Shown here piece by piece: positions 27,424 to 36,885 of a stretch of 64,000 nucleotides of DNA. The notes below the pieces were generated by a model. That model was given only the letters and a program-made list of their open reading frames with translations. It made no database searches and was not told the DNA's origin. The first letter of the stretch is position 1, and each line of letters opens with the position of its first letter. This stretch comes from Porphyridium purpureum. Lineage: Eukaryota; Rhodophyta; Bangiophyceae; Porphyridiales; Porphyridiaceae. Position numbers and translations under genes: made by a program. The stretch lies in contig VRMN01000002.1 in the NCBI GenBank assembly GCA_008690995.1, forward strand, positions 620,001-684,000, in the 5' to 3' direction.

Positions 27424-28701
27424 ATGATGCGGTCGTATATGCTGCGAAAAGCCGCGCCGGATCAGCTGCTCTGCGGTCCTTTCGGGAGATTCCAACGTGA
27501 TCACGCCGTGGGGATTAGTCTCGGCATCACGGGGCGTTTGCGACGGTCTAGCTCGGAAGCCCATGCTCCCAAGCTCAGTGGGCCTCGCGAATCGTCGGCG
27601 CTGGTCACAGGACAGGTTCCTGCTTTTGCGTTTGACATTGATGGGGTGCTGCAGCGCGGAGGCAGCAAGCTGGCTGCTGGTATCGAGGCGATGCGCGCTC
27701 TTCATGATTCGGAGACTGGGCTACCGCGCGTACCTTTGGTCTTTCTAACGAACGGAGGTGGGCATACGGAACATGCACGCGCGCAGAAGCTGTCACGCAT
27801 GTTTGATATTCAAGTCCGCGAAGAGCAAATTATTCTAAGCCACACTCCGATGCGGAATTTGGCTCCAAAGTACAATGCGTTGAAGGACAAGTCGGTGCTC
27901 TGCGTGGGTCGGCGAGAGTGCGCGCGAGTGGCTGCTTACTACGGGTTCGAACGCCCTATTTCATCAGAGGACCTTGGATTCATGTACCAGTCCTCAACTC
28001 CCCTGAGCCAGTACGACGAGCAGAAACGGCGGATAAACTCTGAGCAAGGTATCATCGGCAATGACGATGCCTTCGCCCATGTGTTCGCGCCAGAGTACTT
28101 GCGCGAGACGGCGAATCTCGGCGTTGCCTCCATTTTTGTAATGCATGATTCTGCTGATTGGGGCCGGGATATTCAGCTGATTTCGGACATTGTGCTGACT
28201 GAGGAATCACTGCCTTCACGTCTAGTCGACCCTTCCGTGCCGGTGACGCCACTGCTGGGGGAGCAGCGCGTCGACGTGTACTTTAGCAACCCCGACTTCA
28301 TCTGGCCGAACGAGGTTCAGCATCCCCGGTACGGTCAGGGCGCCTTTCGCATAGCGCTTTGTGCGGTATATCGCGAGTTGACTCGTCGAGAGCTGGTGTA
28401 TGAGCAGTTTGGCAAGCCACAAGCCATTCAATATCGTGAGGTAACCCGCCGCCTCACGCACCAGCTGTGCCGAGGCCAGACGATTTCACACATTTATGCG
28501 ATCGGCGATAATCCGGCGGCCGACGTTCGAGGTGCTAATGGAGCGGGGAAGGAGTTTGTATCGGTACTTGTTCGTACAGGCTGTTTCCAGGGTGACGATG
28601 AGAACGATTCAAACGACCCGGCCCACATTGTCGTGCCTGACGCTCTGCACGCCGTTCGCGAGGCCCTGCGTCGAGAGCTTGGCACCGATTCTTTGTCGTA
28701 G
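27424..28701 (+). CDS. HAD-superfamily phosphatase, HDHD5/CECR5 family
   Basis: 425 aa; the first true ATG is 27424 (MMRSYMLRKAAP). The N-terminal ~60 residues are Arg/Ser-rich, suited to a mitochondrial presequence. HAD motif I is FAFDIDGVLQRG (near 68-79), with nucleophile and general acid aspartates. Motif II is VFLTNGGG (TNGG as in subfamily IIA), and motif IV is YAIGDNPAADVRGANGAG. The overall arrangement matches the CECR5 family (human HDHD5), a mitochondrial HAD IIA hydrolase of unknown substrate. All motifs are intact. Confidence 0.9.
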   Translation: MMRSYMLRKAAPDQLLCGPFGRFQRDHAVGISLGITGRLRRSSSEAHAPKLSGPRESSALVTGQVPAFAFDIDGVLQRGGSKLAAGIEAMRALHDSETGLPRVPLVFLTNGGGHTEHARAQKLSRMFDIQVREEQIILSHTPMRNLAPKYNALKDKSVLCVGRRECARVAAYYGFERPISSEDLGFMYQSSTPLSQYDEQKRRINSEQGIIGNDDAFAHVFAPEYLRETANLGVASIFVMHDSADWGRDIQLISDIVLTEESLPSRLVDPSVPVTPLLGEQRVDVYFSNPDFIWPNEVQHPRYGQGAFRIALCAVYRELTRRELVYEQFGKPQAIQYREVTRRLTHQLCRGQTISHIYAIGDNPAADVRGANGAGKEFVSVLVRTGCFQGDDENDSNDPAHIVVPDALHAVREALRRELGTDSLS

Positions 28702-28839
28702 CTCGCGCGAAAAGTTCTTAAAGCTGGCAAATGTAATAGATTTCTGTAAACCATCGCTCAGAGACCGTCGCGCTGATTCAAATGTCGGAGCCGTGCCAAA
28801 GAGCGTGGGGGCGAGACAAAAAAGCACGTGGCCAAAGAG

Positions 28840-29866
28840 ATGGAGGTTCAATCCGGCAGTACGATGGGTGGCGGTGCAACCATACCGTCCTCTGCAGGTA
28901 TGGGAAGCGAAGACGCGCAGCGACAGTTGGACGATTTGCGCGCACAGCTTCTGGCCCTTGCGAGTGCGCCAACCGCAGTCACGCGACATCAGGCTGGGAG
29001 GACGCTCAAGCGGACGGTGGAAAAGAAACGGAACAGTGGTACAGAGAAAGAAAGCACACGTTTAGTTTTGCATTCACAAGAAGAAGCTGAGCGAACCGAG
29101 CTCGAAGTTGTTCGGTCCGAGCGCGATGCGATTCAAGCAGAATTCTTCGCACTCAAGCAGCACCTCTTGGAATTAAGTAAACCGCCCGCGGTAGTGGCTG
29201 CGGGACATACTGCTCAGACCAACACTACATCGACTCGAGAAATTGGAATCGACCAGGACTTACTCTTGAACAAAAGTGGCGTTAAAAGCAAGGAGGAGCA
29301 AGGGAATGGAGGGGCAGCGGCTAGGCATCGGCATGGCACTCTGAAGCTGGGTTCAGCGGACTCGGTACTGGCCATCCTTCGTGAATATGAGATCTTGCGT
29401 GAGCAGGGAGCGTTTGAAGGAAACGGCTCATTTGCACCCGGCAACGACCAGCGGCAAAAGCGGTTCCGACGCAAACCATTCTGGGATATTTTTGAAGCAG
29501 CTCCTGAAGGCAAAGATGAGCGTTTGCGCATCGCACGCGGCATAAGCAAGGTTCAGAAGGATAAGAAATTTACGTTGACGGCACTGTCCCGGGTTCTACG
29601 CGAAACCCCGGTGAGTCAGACCCTAGACCTGATTGAACGGGCAGATTTTCGCGAGCATGAGCATCACAATCAATGTGTGAGTCCAACGAACCCACCAAGT
29701 CCTCTGAAGATATAGCGAGACTCGGTTCCGAGCGGCCGTGTACATACACAGTTGGAATTCGGTCTGAGCCCGGAAGGACGGGGAAGAGTCTCTCTGCGTT
29801 GATGCCACAATTTTTTTTTTCTCACAACAGAAGCTCCTGATACGGGTTCTGGACGCCGAGCTTTGA
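28840..29866 (+). CDS. Coiled-coil protein, N-terminal paralogue of the next gene; likely two exons
   Basis: I predict join(28840..29676, 29831..29866), 290 aa. The unspliced alternative stops at 29715. Splicing is supported by donor GTGAGT at 29677, ten T residues before CTCACAACAG at 29830, and an in-phase second exon (KLLIRVLDAEL). Residues ~25-115 form two coiled-coil blocks (AQRQLDDLRAQLLALASAP and ELEVVRSERDAIQAEFFALK followed by QHLLELSKPP). Both match the tandem downstream gene, whose start MEAQSDG also mirrors MEVQSGS here. The C-terminal half is basic (RQKRFRRKPFWDIFEAAPEG) with no known domain and, unlike its neighbour, has no GRAM or TLDc. Function unknown. Confidence 0.65.
29677..29830 (+). 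other. Predicted spliceosomal intron
   Basis: 154 bases, GTGAGT donor, T10 tract ending ten bases before the AG (CTCACAACAG). It joins exons in phase 0. Splicing changes only the last ~13 codons of the gene at 28840. Confidence 0.55.
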
Positions 29867-30054
29867 GACCATGGCGACGGAGCAATCGCCACGCGCGCGA
29901 GCGAAAGCCCGCTGCTTGGGCCATGTGCAGGAGCTGCTGTCCTTGCGCAAGATACGAACCAAAAATAATTTTGTTAATAAAGGAATAGATGATCCTGGTG
30001 TGCTGCGGAGCGGAGTGGGTGTGGAGGAAGGGTGGCTGGAGCTATAAGAGCGTG

Positions 30055-31827
30055 ATGGAGGCGCAGTCTGACGGGAACGCGTTGGTAGCGGAGCGTGAAG
30101 TCAAGCGTGGTGGTTTGGAGCAGGAGCTCGAATCGGCGCGGGCCGAGTTGAACATGTTGGTCGGGCAGCTTCGAGAATTGGCCGCGGATGAACCGCATGG
30201 CGTCCATCCGCAGCGGCACGTGCGCGGGACGCTCGGGGCCGACGAAGTGGAAGCGGAGTCTCTGCAAGTGCAGCTGGAGACCGCGCGCAACTCGTACGAG
30301 CACACCAAACTTGAACGTGACATTCTGGAGGCAGAATTGTGTGAGCTCAAACAGCGTATACAGAATCTAAGCAAACGGCCGACACCGGGGGACGTCCGGC
30401 GCGCGCCGGCGGTGGCAGCCGTGAATAGCGACTCTCTAGACACAAATTTGCGGGTGCACTCAACATTGGACAGAAAGGATTGCGCCGTGCTGATCGACGG
30501 GCAGTACCGGAGCGGCTATCTGTACTTGGCTGGGCGCTCGAAGCTCGTCTTTCAGCCGCACAAGCCAGCGAGCTCACCAGTGATGGGTCGAATTGAGCTT
30601 GACGTGGAGAAGGACTCTTTTAAATTGAATCCTGTGCTCGGCGATCTATCGTCCAAGGATGGTCAGTTATGGACGCAATGTGGTTCCCTGATGGCACACC
30701 TTGTTGTTGACCGTGAGAAAGCGCCGCCACTGGACTTTTTCGGGTTTCGCCATAGTCTGGACCAGGTACATGCGTACTTACGGGCAGGGATGGAAGAGTC
30801 TCACAAAGCGGACGCGAGCCCCGGAGAAGCAGCATTTCCAGCTTCGGGGAGAGTGGAGGCTCTGAAATCTTCCGCTTTTGGACCGGCGCCACTGCACAGT
30901 CTGTCTCAAAAAGTTGAGGAAGAAAAGGATGCCGAACAGGGGTTGCCACGCACTGGCAGCCAGACGCCTGTGGTCAGAAGGATACCGATGGATGACTTTG
31001 CCGAACTGCATGTGGCTGCGCCGACAAACCAGACATCGCACAAATCCGTGGACCACGTGACACATGGCTTCGGGGCCAGCTTGGTGGAAAGAATCCGCGC
31101 CAGTGTTATAAGGTCGACTGGAGGTGAGTCCTGGCTGCAAAAAGCTCCGCAAGAGGAGGCACCGATGGGAAAAGTTGAGGTGTCAATCAAGGGCCAGGAC
31201 GGAAAGTCAGTCAAAGACGCGACCGAAGATGGCGAGGATCCAGCGGAAGCCTCGCATGCTACGGATTCGGTCACAGTTCGTATGCCAATGCTGTCGAGCG
31301 CGTCGCATGTATTGCGACCATGCCATTTTGCTGTGTTGCGAGATGCGGTGCCTGCCCGCTTCCACGAAAGCGACTTTCGGTTGCTGTACTCGACGCATGA
31401 TCACGGCATCAGCCTGCAAACTCTGTACGCTCGTGCAAAGCGATATTCTCCGACGATCGTGGCGATCCGGGACTCTGAGGGAGCCGTGTTTGGCTGCTAC
31501 GCAAGCACGGAGTGGCGCGTAGAATCAAAGTACTACGGAACTGGCGAGTCCTTTGTATTTCGAACGAGCAGAGAAGATGCGGATCAGCTGGAGATTTACA
31601 AGTGGACACGCAGTAATTCGTACTTCCAATACAGTGGCCCGGATCATATTGGCATGGGTGGGGGCGGGAACTATGCGTTTCACTTAAAGTCAGACTTGTA
31701 CGACGGAGTCGCCGGCCCGTGCGACACGTTCGGGAGCCCGTGCTTGGCATCAGCGGAGGAGTTCACTTGCTTAATTCTCGAGGTGTGGGGATTCGAGACT
31801 CGGCGAGTGTCTCGTGCGCCGGATTAG
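30055..31827 (+). CDS. Coiled coil + GRAM/PH-like + TLDc domain protein (OXR1/NCOA7 relative)
   Basis: 590 aa from ATG 30055; an earlier ATG at 29989 exists, but the start MEAQSDG parallels MEVQSGS of the upstream paralogue. Residues 15-110 form coiled coils (LEQELESARAELNMLVGQLR; LERDILEAELCELKQRIQNL). About 140-245 is a GRAM/PH-like sandwich (CAVLIDGQYRSGYLYLAG, KLVFQPHK, then FFGFRHSLDQVHAYL). A disordered linker follows. TLDc spans about 415-585 (RLLYSTHDHGISLQTLYARA, FGCYASTEWRVESKYYGTGE, FVFRT, then FTCLILEVWGFE). TLDc proteins such as OXR1, NCOA7 and TBC1D24 bind the V-ATPase and protect against oxidative stress, so a V-ATPase or endomembrane role is plausible. Confidence 0.82.
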   Translation: MEAQSDGNALVAEREVKRGGLEQELESARAELNMLVGQLRELAADEPHGVHPQRHVRGTLGADEVEAESLQVQLETARNSYEHTKLERDILEAELCELKQRIQNLSKRPTPGDVRRAPAVAAVNSDSLDTNLRVHSTLDRKDCAVLIDGQYRSGYLYLAGRSKLVFQPHKPASSPVMGRIELDVEKDSFKLNPVLGDLSSKDGQLWTQCGSLMAHLVVDREKAPPLDFFGFRHSLDQVHAYLRAGMEESHKADASPGEAAFPASGRVEALKSSAFGPAPLHSLSQKVEEEKDAEQGLPRTGSQTPVVRRIPMDDFAELHVAAPTNQTSHKSVDHVTHGFGASLVERIRASVIRSTGGESWLQKAPQEEAPMGKVEVSIKGQDGKSVKDATEDGEDPAEASHATDSVTVRMPMLSSASHVLRPCHFAVLRDAVPARFHESDFRLLYSTHDHGISLQTLYARAKRYSPTIVAIRDSEGAVFGCYASTEWRVESKYYGTGESFVFRTSREDADQLEIYKWTRSNSYFQYSGPDHIGMGGGGNYAFHLKSDLYDGVAGPCDTFGSPCLASAEEFTCLILEVWGFETRRVSRAPD

Positions 31828-31943
31828 TTCACAGTCCTAGTGATCATGTAGTGTTAGAGTGTTTAAAATCTGACGTTTCAAAGTTATGATAGGGCAGCCA
31901 AAAGGAAGCTGAGAAAACCTGCCCTCGACTGAGCGTCCGCATC

Positions 31944-32429
31944 ATGACAGCCGCGAAAGCTTGCATGCCGCTGCTGATCGTAATCCTCAGTTTCGTGCTC
32001 CTCGCGGTCTCCTTGGTGTCCGCAGATGAGCCAGAGGCGCGGCGGGCTTTCAAAATTGTTCCAGGTCAGGCTGGTAGCGTCAGTGTGAGCTTAAACACGC
32101 CGCCTGTCAAGGAGAGTACCTGCACTTTCAGCCACCAGACGCGAGGCGCAACCCCTGAAGAATGGGAGCTGGAGATTCGAGGCGATCCATCATCTGGCGA
32201 AATGTTTTGCTCCGTGGGGCGCGCGTCAGCGACACAAACGTACTTAATGTTTGAAGGCTTCAAGCTCCACCTGGGAACGGCTGACCTCGCGGACGTTATT
32301 GTGTTCGACAACGAAGGCAAACCGCTTCCGGATGACCAGTACGAAGTGCGAGGTGCTCAAGTGAGCAGCGTAAGCGGATGGAATGGTCAGTTTGTGGGGG
32401 CAGAAATAGTGGCGCTCTTGAACATGTAG
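31944..32429 (+). CDS. MYDGF (C19orf10/UPF0556) family secretory protein
   Basis: 161 aa. A strong signal peptide (1-27, hydrophobic PLLIVILSFVLLAVSLVSA) is followed by a beta-sandwich with the family pattern: STCTFSHQTRGATPEEW (59-75; MYDGF has CMFTYASQGGTNEQW), GEMFCSVGRA, TYLMFEGFKL, then a final strand GQFVGAEIVALL. C60 and C89 correspond to the conserved disulfide. Human MYDGF is a secreted or ER-resident growth factor with a C-terminal retention signal. Here the chain ends LLNM with no KDEL-type signal. Presence in an alga points to an older, non-growth-factor function in the ER (inference). Confidence 0.8.
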   Translation: MTAAKACMPLLIVILSFVLLAVSLVSADEPEARRAFKIVPGQAGSVSVSLNTPPVKESTCTFSHQTRGATPEEWELEIRGDPSSGEMFCSVGRASATQTYLMFEGFKLHLGTADLADVIVFDNEGKPLPDDQYEVRGAQVSSVSGWNGQFVGAEIVALLNM

Positions 32430-32507
32430 TGCGAGCTGATTTCGGCTTGACAACAAAGGAGAGACTACAATTCATGCCTAAAAATTCTTCTACTCAGGGC
32501 CTATTGC

Positions 32508-33266
32508 TCACTCCAGACGCTCCTCTGTGTCGCGCATGACTGCCAAGCTGGCAATTTCCAGCGTACCAGCACCCTTTGTTTGCGACTTGATGATGTCTTC
32601 TACCGTGCGAAAGTTTCCTGGATCAATCAAGCAAGTGGCTGAATAAGTCGCGGCGCCAAAGTTTTCGTCATCCAAAGAAGCCACGTAAGGTTGCAGCTTT
32701 TCACGAATCTGCTTAGCCGCCTTTCCAGGCAACGTAATATGAATTTCCATCTGTGCGCGCTCGATTTCTATGTGCTCCTTCAGCTGCCGAATGACTTCCA
32801 ATGCTTGTTGCTTGGCGGATTTGTTTGGCTGAGCTGCATAATGAAGGCTATCTTTCATGCTGCGCTCGATCATCCCCACTGTGAATGGACGTTTCGTGTT
32901 CGGATCGACGCACATCCCGGCCACGAGAGTGGCAATCTCTTGAAACAACTTGTCACTCTGGTGGTGCCGCTCCTTTTCCGAAACCTGCAGCTCGCCCTTT
33001 TCAAGTATCTGGATGATAATATCCTTGACATCATCTGTTCCGAATGCGGCGACTAGTTGTTTTTGAGATGCCAACGTTCCTTTGGAAACATTTGTAAACA
33101 CCTGCTCAATCTGCAAAACCTCGTCGAGGTCTTTTTCCGTCTTTTCCCTCCAGGATATGACCTTGTTCGGATAGCACGCCAGCTCGAATCGCTGCCCCTT
33201 GCGTTTCAAACGCACCACCACCACGTTTGTCATTCGCACTTGCGTTACGGGCTGGAACACGCTCAT
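32508..33266 (-). CDS. SBDS: SBDS ribosome maturation factor
   Basis: 252 aa, as in human SBDS. ATG 33266 gives MSVFQPVTQVRMTNVVVVRL, matching the conserved MSIFTPTNQIRLTN start. Domain I is FYSH (residues 1-95, FELACYPNKVISWREKTEKDL, VFTNVSKGTLASQKQLVAAF). Domain II is helical (about 96-170, IATLVAGMCVDPNTKRPFTV). Domain III is ferredoxin-like (ALEVIRQLKEHIEIERAQME, then ATYSATCLIDPGNFRTVEDI). With EFL1 it releases eIF6 from pre-60S subunits. The frame upstream of the ATG crosses a CT/GA microsatellite and is leader. Confidence 0.97.
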   Translation of the reverse strand: MSVFQPVTQVRMTNVVVVRLKRKGQRFELACYPNKVISWREKTEKDLDEVLQIEQVFTNVSKGTLASQKQLVAAFGTDDVKDIIIQILEKGELQVSEKERHHQSDKLFQEIATLVAGMCVDPNTKRPFTVGMIERSMKDSLHYAAQPNKSAKQQALEVIRQLKEHIEIERAQMEIHITLPGKAAKQIREKLQPYVASLDDENFGAATYSATCLIDPGNFRTVEDIIKSQTKGAGTLEIASLAVMRDTEERLE

Positions 33267-33634
33267 GCTGCCGTGCGCCGCGTGGCCCTGCCAACTCTGA
33301 AAAAACGTGCACTCGCTCTGGCTGCGGTGAAGAAAGAGAGAGAGAGAGAGAAAGAAAGAGAGAAGCAGACCACGGGCAGTACCGTTCGCGCGCCGCCTTA
33401 ACGTGCAAAGTCGCAGCAAATGCTGTGGATGTCTGACCGTCCAAGCACTTTCTTTATCGGCCACGCCACTGTGTGTCACTTGCGCTCACGACCGCAACAC
33501 GCCCGTGCCACACGTCACGAACACTTGGAAGCGGGCTGTACACCCCCACACTAAAGTACAGTGATTACGGCTGCGCTACATCTCGCTGCGCGTGTCGCGC
33601 TCGAGTGCGGCATCTGTGGTGAAGCGATTCGGCC
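33267..33634. promoter_or_regulatory. Divergent promoter region of SBDS and GT61 genes
   Basis: 368 bp. It holds a GA microsatellite (about 33329-33366) in the SBDS leader, CTGTACACC at 33536-33544 and GTACAGTG at 33556-33563. Confidence 0.45.
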
Positions 33635-35611
33635 ATGGGTCGCAAGCATGGAAGCGGCGTCAGCGAGCCGCACGCGCGAAGTGATGCCCCGCATTCGTCA
33701 GCCAAGCGATCTCAAGCAGAGCAGGAGGACAAGAAAAAGAGCAAACGCCAGCCTGACGCGGAGAGACGCGCGAATTCGCCGCCTGCGCGCTCCCCCACGA
33801 AAAGCTCGACCAGCAGGAACAGCAAGGGAAGAAATGGCAAATTGGATGACGACCATGACGATCCCTCGCTGGGTCTACCGGTGACTAACAGCGCTCGGAA
33901 GCGAAGAAAACGAGAGACCTGGAAAGTGTGGCGAAGACGCCTGCTTGCAGCCATCTCCATCGCTTGCGCGTCGTCCTTGCTTGTCCTAGCAGCTGCGAAA
34001 ATCGTTCAGGTCGCCAGGAACGGCATCGACACGCGACTCTGGTGGAATGATCCTACCTTCAAGGAGCTGGTAAACGCTTCGCTCCAGCTTGAGCATCCGC
34101 TCGTGAATCGCTTCAACAACTCGTTCGTCGCACGAGTGAGGTTCGAGGATCTGCCCGAGCATGAACATACACCCTACGTCTTTCCGAATGATCTCTTTGA
34201 GGACGGAGCCATTCACTATACTGTGCGCGTAAGAAATTCAGGAATGGTCGAAGGACACAGCCTGTATCGGAACGCGCTCATGCGAATGGGCACCGAGGAC
34301 ATTTACGTTCCAAACTCGGCACCAGTGTGTACGTTCTTTGATGGTGGCCCTATGTACCGTCGGCAATGCCTTGAGGTCATCCAAGACTTTTTGGGCAAAA
34401 TGTGCCAGCTTCCTGAAGGATCCCCGAAGAATGTGACACAGGTACAAATGCAGAAGCTTCTGCACGAGACACCCGTCCATTTCATTAGTGGAACGACAGT
34501 TCTCGCGATATTCAAGCGTTCTGATCATAATATCGCGCATTTCGCGGGACGAATCATGTACGTGTTTCACTTGCTCATGAATCACGAAGGCTGGAGAATA
34601 CCCGAAATTCAGAACATCATCATCACTGTTCAAGGACAGCCTCTGATTTGGGACATGCTTGTGAACCATTCCAAAGGTATCCAGATGAGCTGGCAGGGTG
34701 TGCTGACAGAGATCATCACGTATCCAGACGAACCAATCATGGAGAACGTCTCGAAGTTTTTGAAGAATGATACATCCGAAGGCGGACGGCGTGTTCTGAT
34801 CGTTAATCAGCTGGCAGACCTAACAGCGCACTCCAGTGTTCGCTTTGAGCGACTGGTCACAGCGGGATTTTTGAAAGGGCGATTCTTTGTCGAGGACATG
34901 AACTTACCGCGCCGCGAGCAGCGAACTTTGCCGGCGCGACCCATTGACGAATTCCCTGGCATTAGTGCCGACTCCTGGAAGTTTCATTCGCAGGTAGAGA
35001 TGTGGTCAAGAGGCGACGTAGAGCGCGCGAAATATTTTTCGTTTGAAAGTGGCAATACAATAAGCCTTCGTATTGTATTCTTGCATCGCGCGCAGTCTGG
35101 AAACACTTTGCGCATGATTGACCAAAACTCATTTCGTTTTGTCGTGGACACGCTGCGGGAATTCGGCCGCCTCCACAATATTCCATTTGAGGTCGTGACA
35201 TTCGACAACATGACAGTGTACGAGCAGATTCGCACGATGCGCCATGTTTCTCTGGCAATTGGGATTCACGGAGCAAATTTGGTGAACAGTCTCTACATGC
35301 CGCGTCTGGCTGCCCTGCTGGAGATATTTCCGTTCAAGTTCGATCATGAAATGTATAGGAACGGGGGACAGGGCTCGCTGTGGTATGATGCTTTGCACCT
35401 TGCACAGGGAGTGCACCACCCAAGCGTCACCAAGGGAACCTTTGCTTCTGCGGAGGCGTGCATTCTGGCAAGCACCGCGTGCAAGAAATTTTACCGCGAT
35501 GCCAAAGTTTCCTTCTCAGCAGAAGACAAAAAGCAGTTTATTTTGAAAGTGACGGGGGCCATCAAGTATCTAAGTGAGCTCCTCTACTCGTCTCGAAATG
35601 ATGTGCCTTGA
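33635..35611 (+). CDS. GT61-family glycosyltransferase, type II membrane protein
   Basis: 658 aa, ATG 33635. A ~95-residue highly basic cytosolic tail is followed by a membrane anchor (about 108-128, LLAAISIACASSLLVLAAA). The DUF563/GT61 catalytic region occupies the C-terminal half: HRAQSGNTLRMIDQNSF, then FEVVTFDNMTVYEQIRTMRH and the hallmark LAIGIHGANLVNSLYMPRLA plus LLEIFP. GT61 members add xylose or arabinose to xylan in plants, or xylose and GlcNAc to glycoproteins, from UDP-sugars in the Golgi. Donor and acceptor unknown here. The long Lys/Arg tail could hold retention signals. Confidence 0.85.
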   Translation: MGRKHGSGVSEPHARSDAPHSSAKRSQAEQEDKKKSKRQPDAERRANSPPARSPTKSSTSRNSKGRNGKLDDDHDDPSLGLPVTNSARKRRKRETWKVWRRRLLAAISIACASSLLVLAAAKIVQVARNGIDTRLWWNDPTFKELVNASLQLEHPLVNRFNNSFVARVRFEDLPEHEHTPYVFPNDLFEDGAIHYTVRVRNSGMVEGHSLYRNALMRMGTEDIYVPNSAPVCTFFDGGPMYRRQCLEVIQDFLGKMCQLPEGSPKNVTQVQMQKLLHETPVHFISGTTVLAIFKRSDHNIAHFAGRIMYVFHLLMNHEGWRIPEIQNIIITVQGQPLIWDMLVNHSKGIQMSWQGVLTEIITYPDEPIMENVSKFLKNDTSEGGRRVLIVNQLADLTAHSSVRFERLVTAGFLKGRFFVEDMNLPRREQRTLPARPIDEFPGISADSWKFHSQVEMWSRGDVERAKYFSFESGNTISLRIVFLHRAQSGNTLRMIDQNSFRFVVDTLREFGRLHNIPFEVVTFDNMTVYEQIRTMRHVSLAIGIHGANLVNSLYMPRLAALLEIFPFKFDHEMYRNGGQGSLWYDALHLAQGVHHPSVTKGTFASAEACILASTACKKFYRDAKVSFSAEDKKQFILKVTGAIKYLSELLYSSRNDVP

Positions 35612-36033
35612 TGCTTATACTTTTAGTGGACCTTGGTGGACCCTCGGTTGACCCTCGGTTCCTTGCAGGCCCATATTTGTTCTGTTGCCTGGTGAAGAGC
35701 CATGGAAGAGGAACCGCCGCGCATTCGATATCATTCGCTGTTCTTGAGTGCCCAGTGCGACTCGAAGGCGTTCCAAAAAAGCAGGTTCTCCATTATATTC
35801 CGACGCCGTGACTCTCTCTCTTCCTTAACCCACGGCGCGCCACGCCTGGCTCACGACTGATCCATTCTCGTTCTTGGTTGCTGCATGATAAACTGCGGAG
35901 GTTCAGTGTGCGTGGCAGTGGGGAATTGGCCCCAGAACCTGGCACTCGATTGAGACAGCGCTGCGAGACGCTAGCCAGCACAGTCACACGACACGCCCGT
36001 CGCCGTGCAGTTGGACTTGCGCCGGGACGCGAA
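35612..36033. other. Intergenic between GT61 and GOSR2 genes
   Basis: 422 bp. Short tandem echo TGGACCCTCGGT/TGACCCTCGGT just past the GT61 stop (35637-35662). The GOSR2 frame is open to ~35878 without an ATG. Otherwise nothing. Confidence 0.35.
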
Positions 36034-36681
36034 ATGGAAGATGGCTTTCGGGTTGGGAGAAGGCTCATCGTGGATGCGCGATCCAAACTCAACACGCTCG
36101 AATATGCCTCGGGCGACTCGCAGACTGAGCTCCAACTAGGACTGGAGCAGGTTGTTGCCGCGCTCGAGGCACAGTCGCTTCAGGCCCATGGCATGGTCAC
36201 CCATGAACCCACGAATAAGCGCGAATACTGGCGTTTGCGTCTCGCGCAGCTGGATGAGGAGATCGCGGAAGTTAAGCGGGCTCACGCAGCCATCATGCGC
36301 AAACGGCATATTCAGGTGAGGGAGGAACAGATGCGCACCGATTTACTGCGCGAGCGGATTAGCGCGACCGGAGACGCGTCCATTCCAATTGGCTCTCTTT
36401 CATTCGAGCATGAAACTCAGAGTTTGAACCAGTCAAGTTCGATGGTCGATGACATTCTGCGGACGGGTCGCTCCGCGCTGGAGCAGCTTCAGGTCCAGCG
36501 CGTTTCCCTCAAAGGTACAAAGACTAAAATGCTTGACGTAGCAAACAAAATCGGCGTCGGCAAGGACATCATTCGCATGATCGAAAAGAAGGAGAACGAG
36601 ACAGCGCTCATCGTGTACGGTGGCATGTTCATCTTGACTCTTCTGCTTCTTCTTCTCTTCATCTGGAAAAAGCTTTTGTAG
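36034..36681 (+). CDS. GOSR2: Qb-SNARE membrin/GOSR2 (Bos1 family)
   Basis: 215 aa, nearly the length of human GOSR2 (212), from ATG 36034 (MEDGFRVGRRLIVDARSKLN). An N-terminal helical bundle is followed by the SNARE motif (about 130-190): SLNQSSSMVDDILRTGRSAL, then QLQVQRVSLKGTKTKMLDVA, closely matching GOSR2 LRDQRVTLKGTQKKILDIAN. A C-terminal membrane anchor (about 193-213, LIVYGGMFILTLLLLLLFIW) ends in KKLL. Functions in ER-to-Golgi and intra-Golgi vesicle fusion with syntaxin 5, Bet1 and Sec22/Ykt6 type partners. Confidence 0.92.
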   Translation: MEDGFRVGRRLIVDARSKLNTLEYASGDSQTELQLGLEQVVAALEAQSLQAHGMVTHEPTNKREYWRLRLAQLDEEIAEVKRAHAAIMRKRHIQVREEQMRTDLLRERISATGDASIPIGSLSFEHETQSLNQSSSMVDDILRTGRSALEQLQVQRVSLKGTKTKMLDVANKIGVGKDIIRMIEKKENETALIVYGGMFILTLLLLLLFIWKKLL

Positions 36682-36885
36682 TCCTTGCTCATCCTCAGCA
36701 CAGCGAGTGTCTCGCAAACGCTCTGGCGAGGTCGCCCAGTCAAACTTGCAGTGCGAGAACGCGTGTGTGCATGTCGGAGGGAGAATCATAGTCAGAAAGG
36801 AAGACGGATTATGCTTTGTTGGTGCGGCTTGAGGACACCGGCGTGACGTGTTTCTGTGATCTGGAATCTGGAATCTGCGTCTGCG

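Noticed and set aside
33267-33479. Upstream extension of SBDS
   Set aside because: Crosses a GA/CT microsatellite, and SBDS homology begins exactly at ATG 33266.
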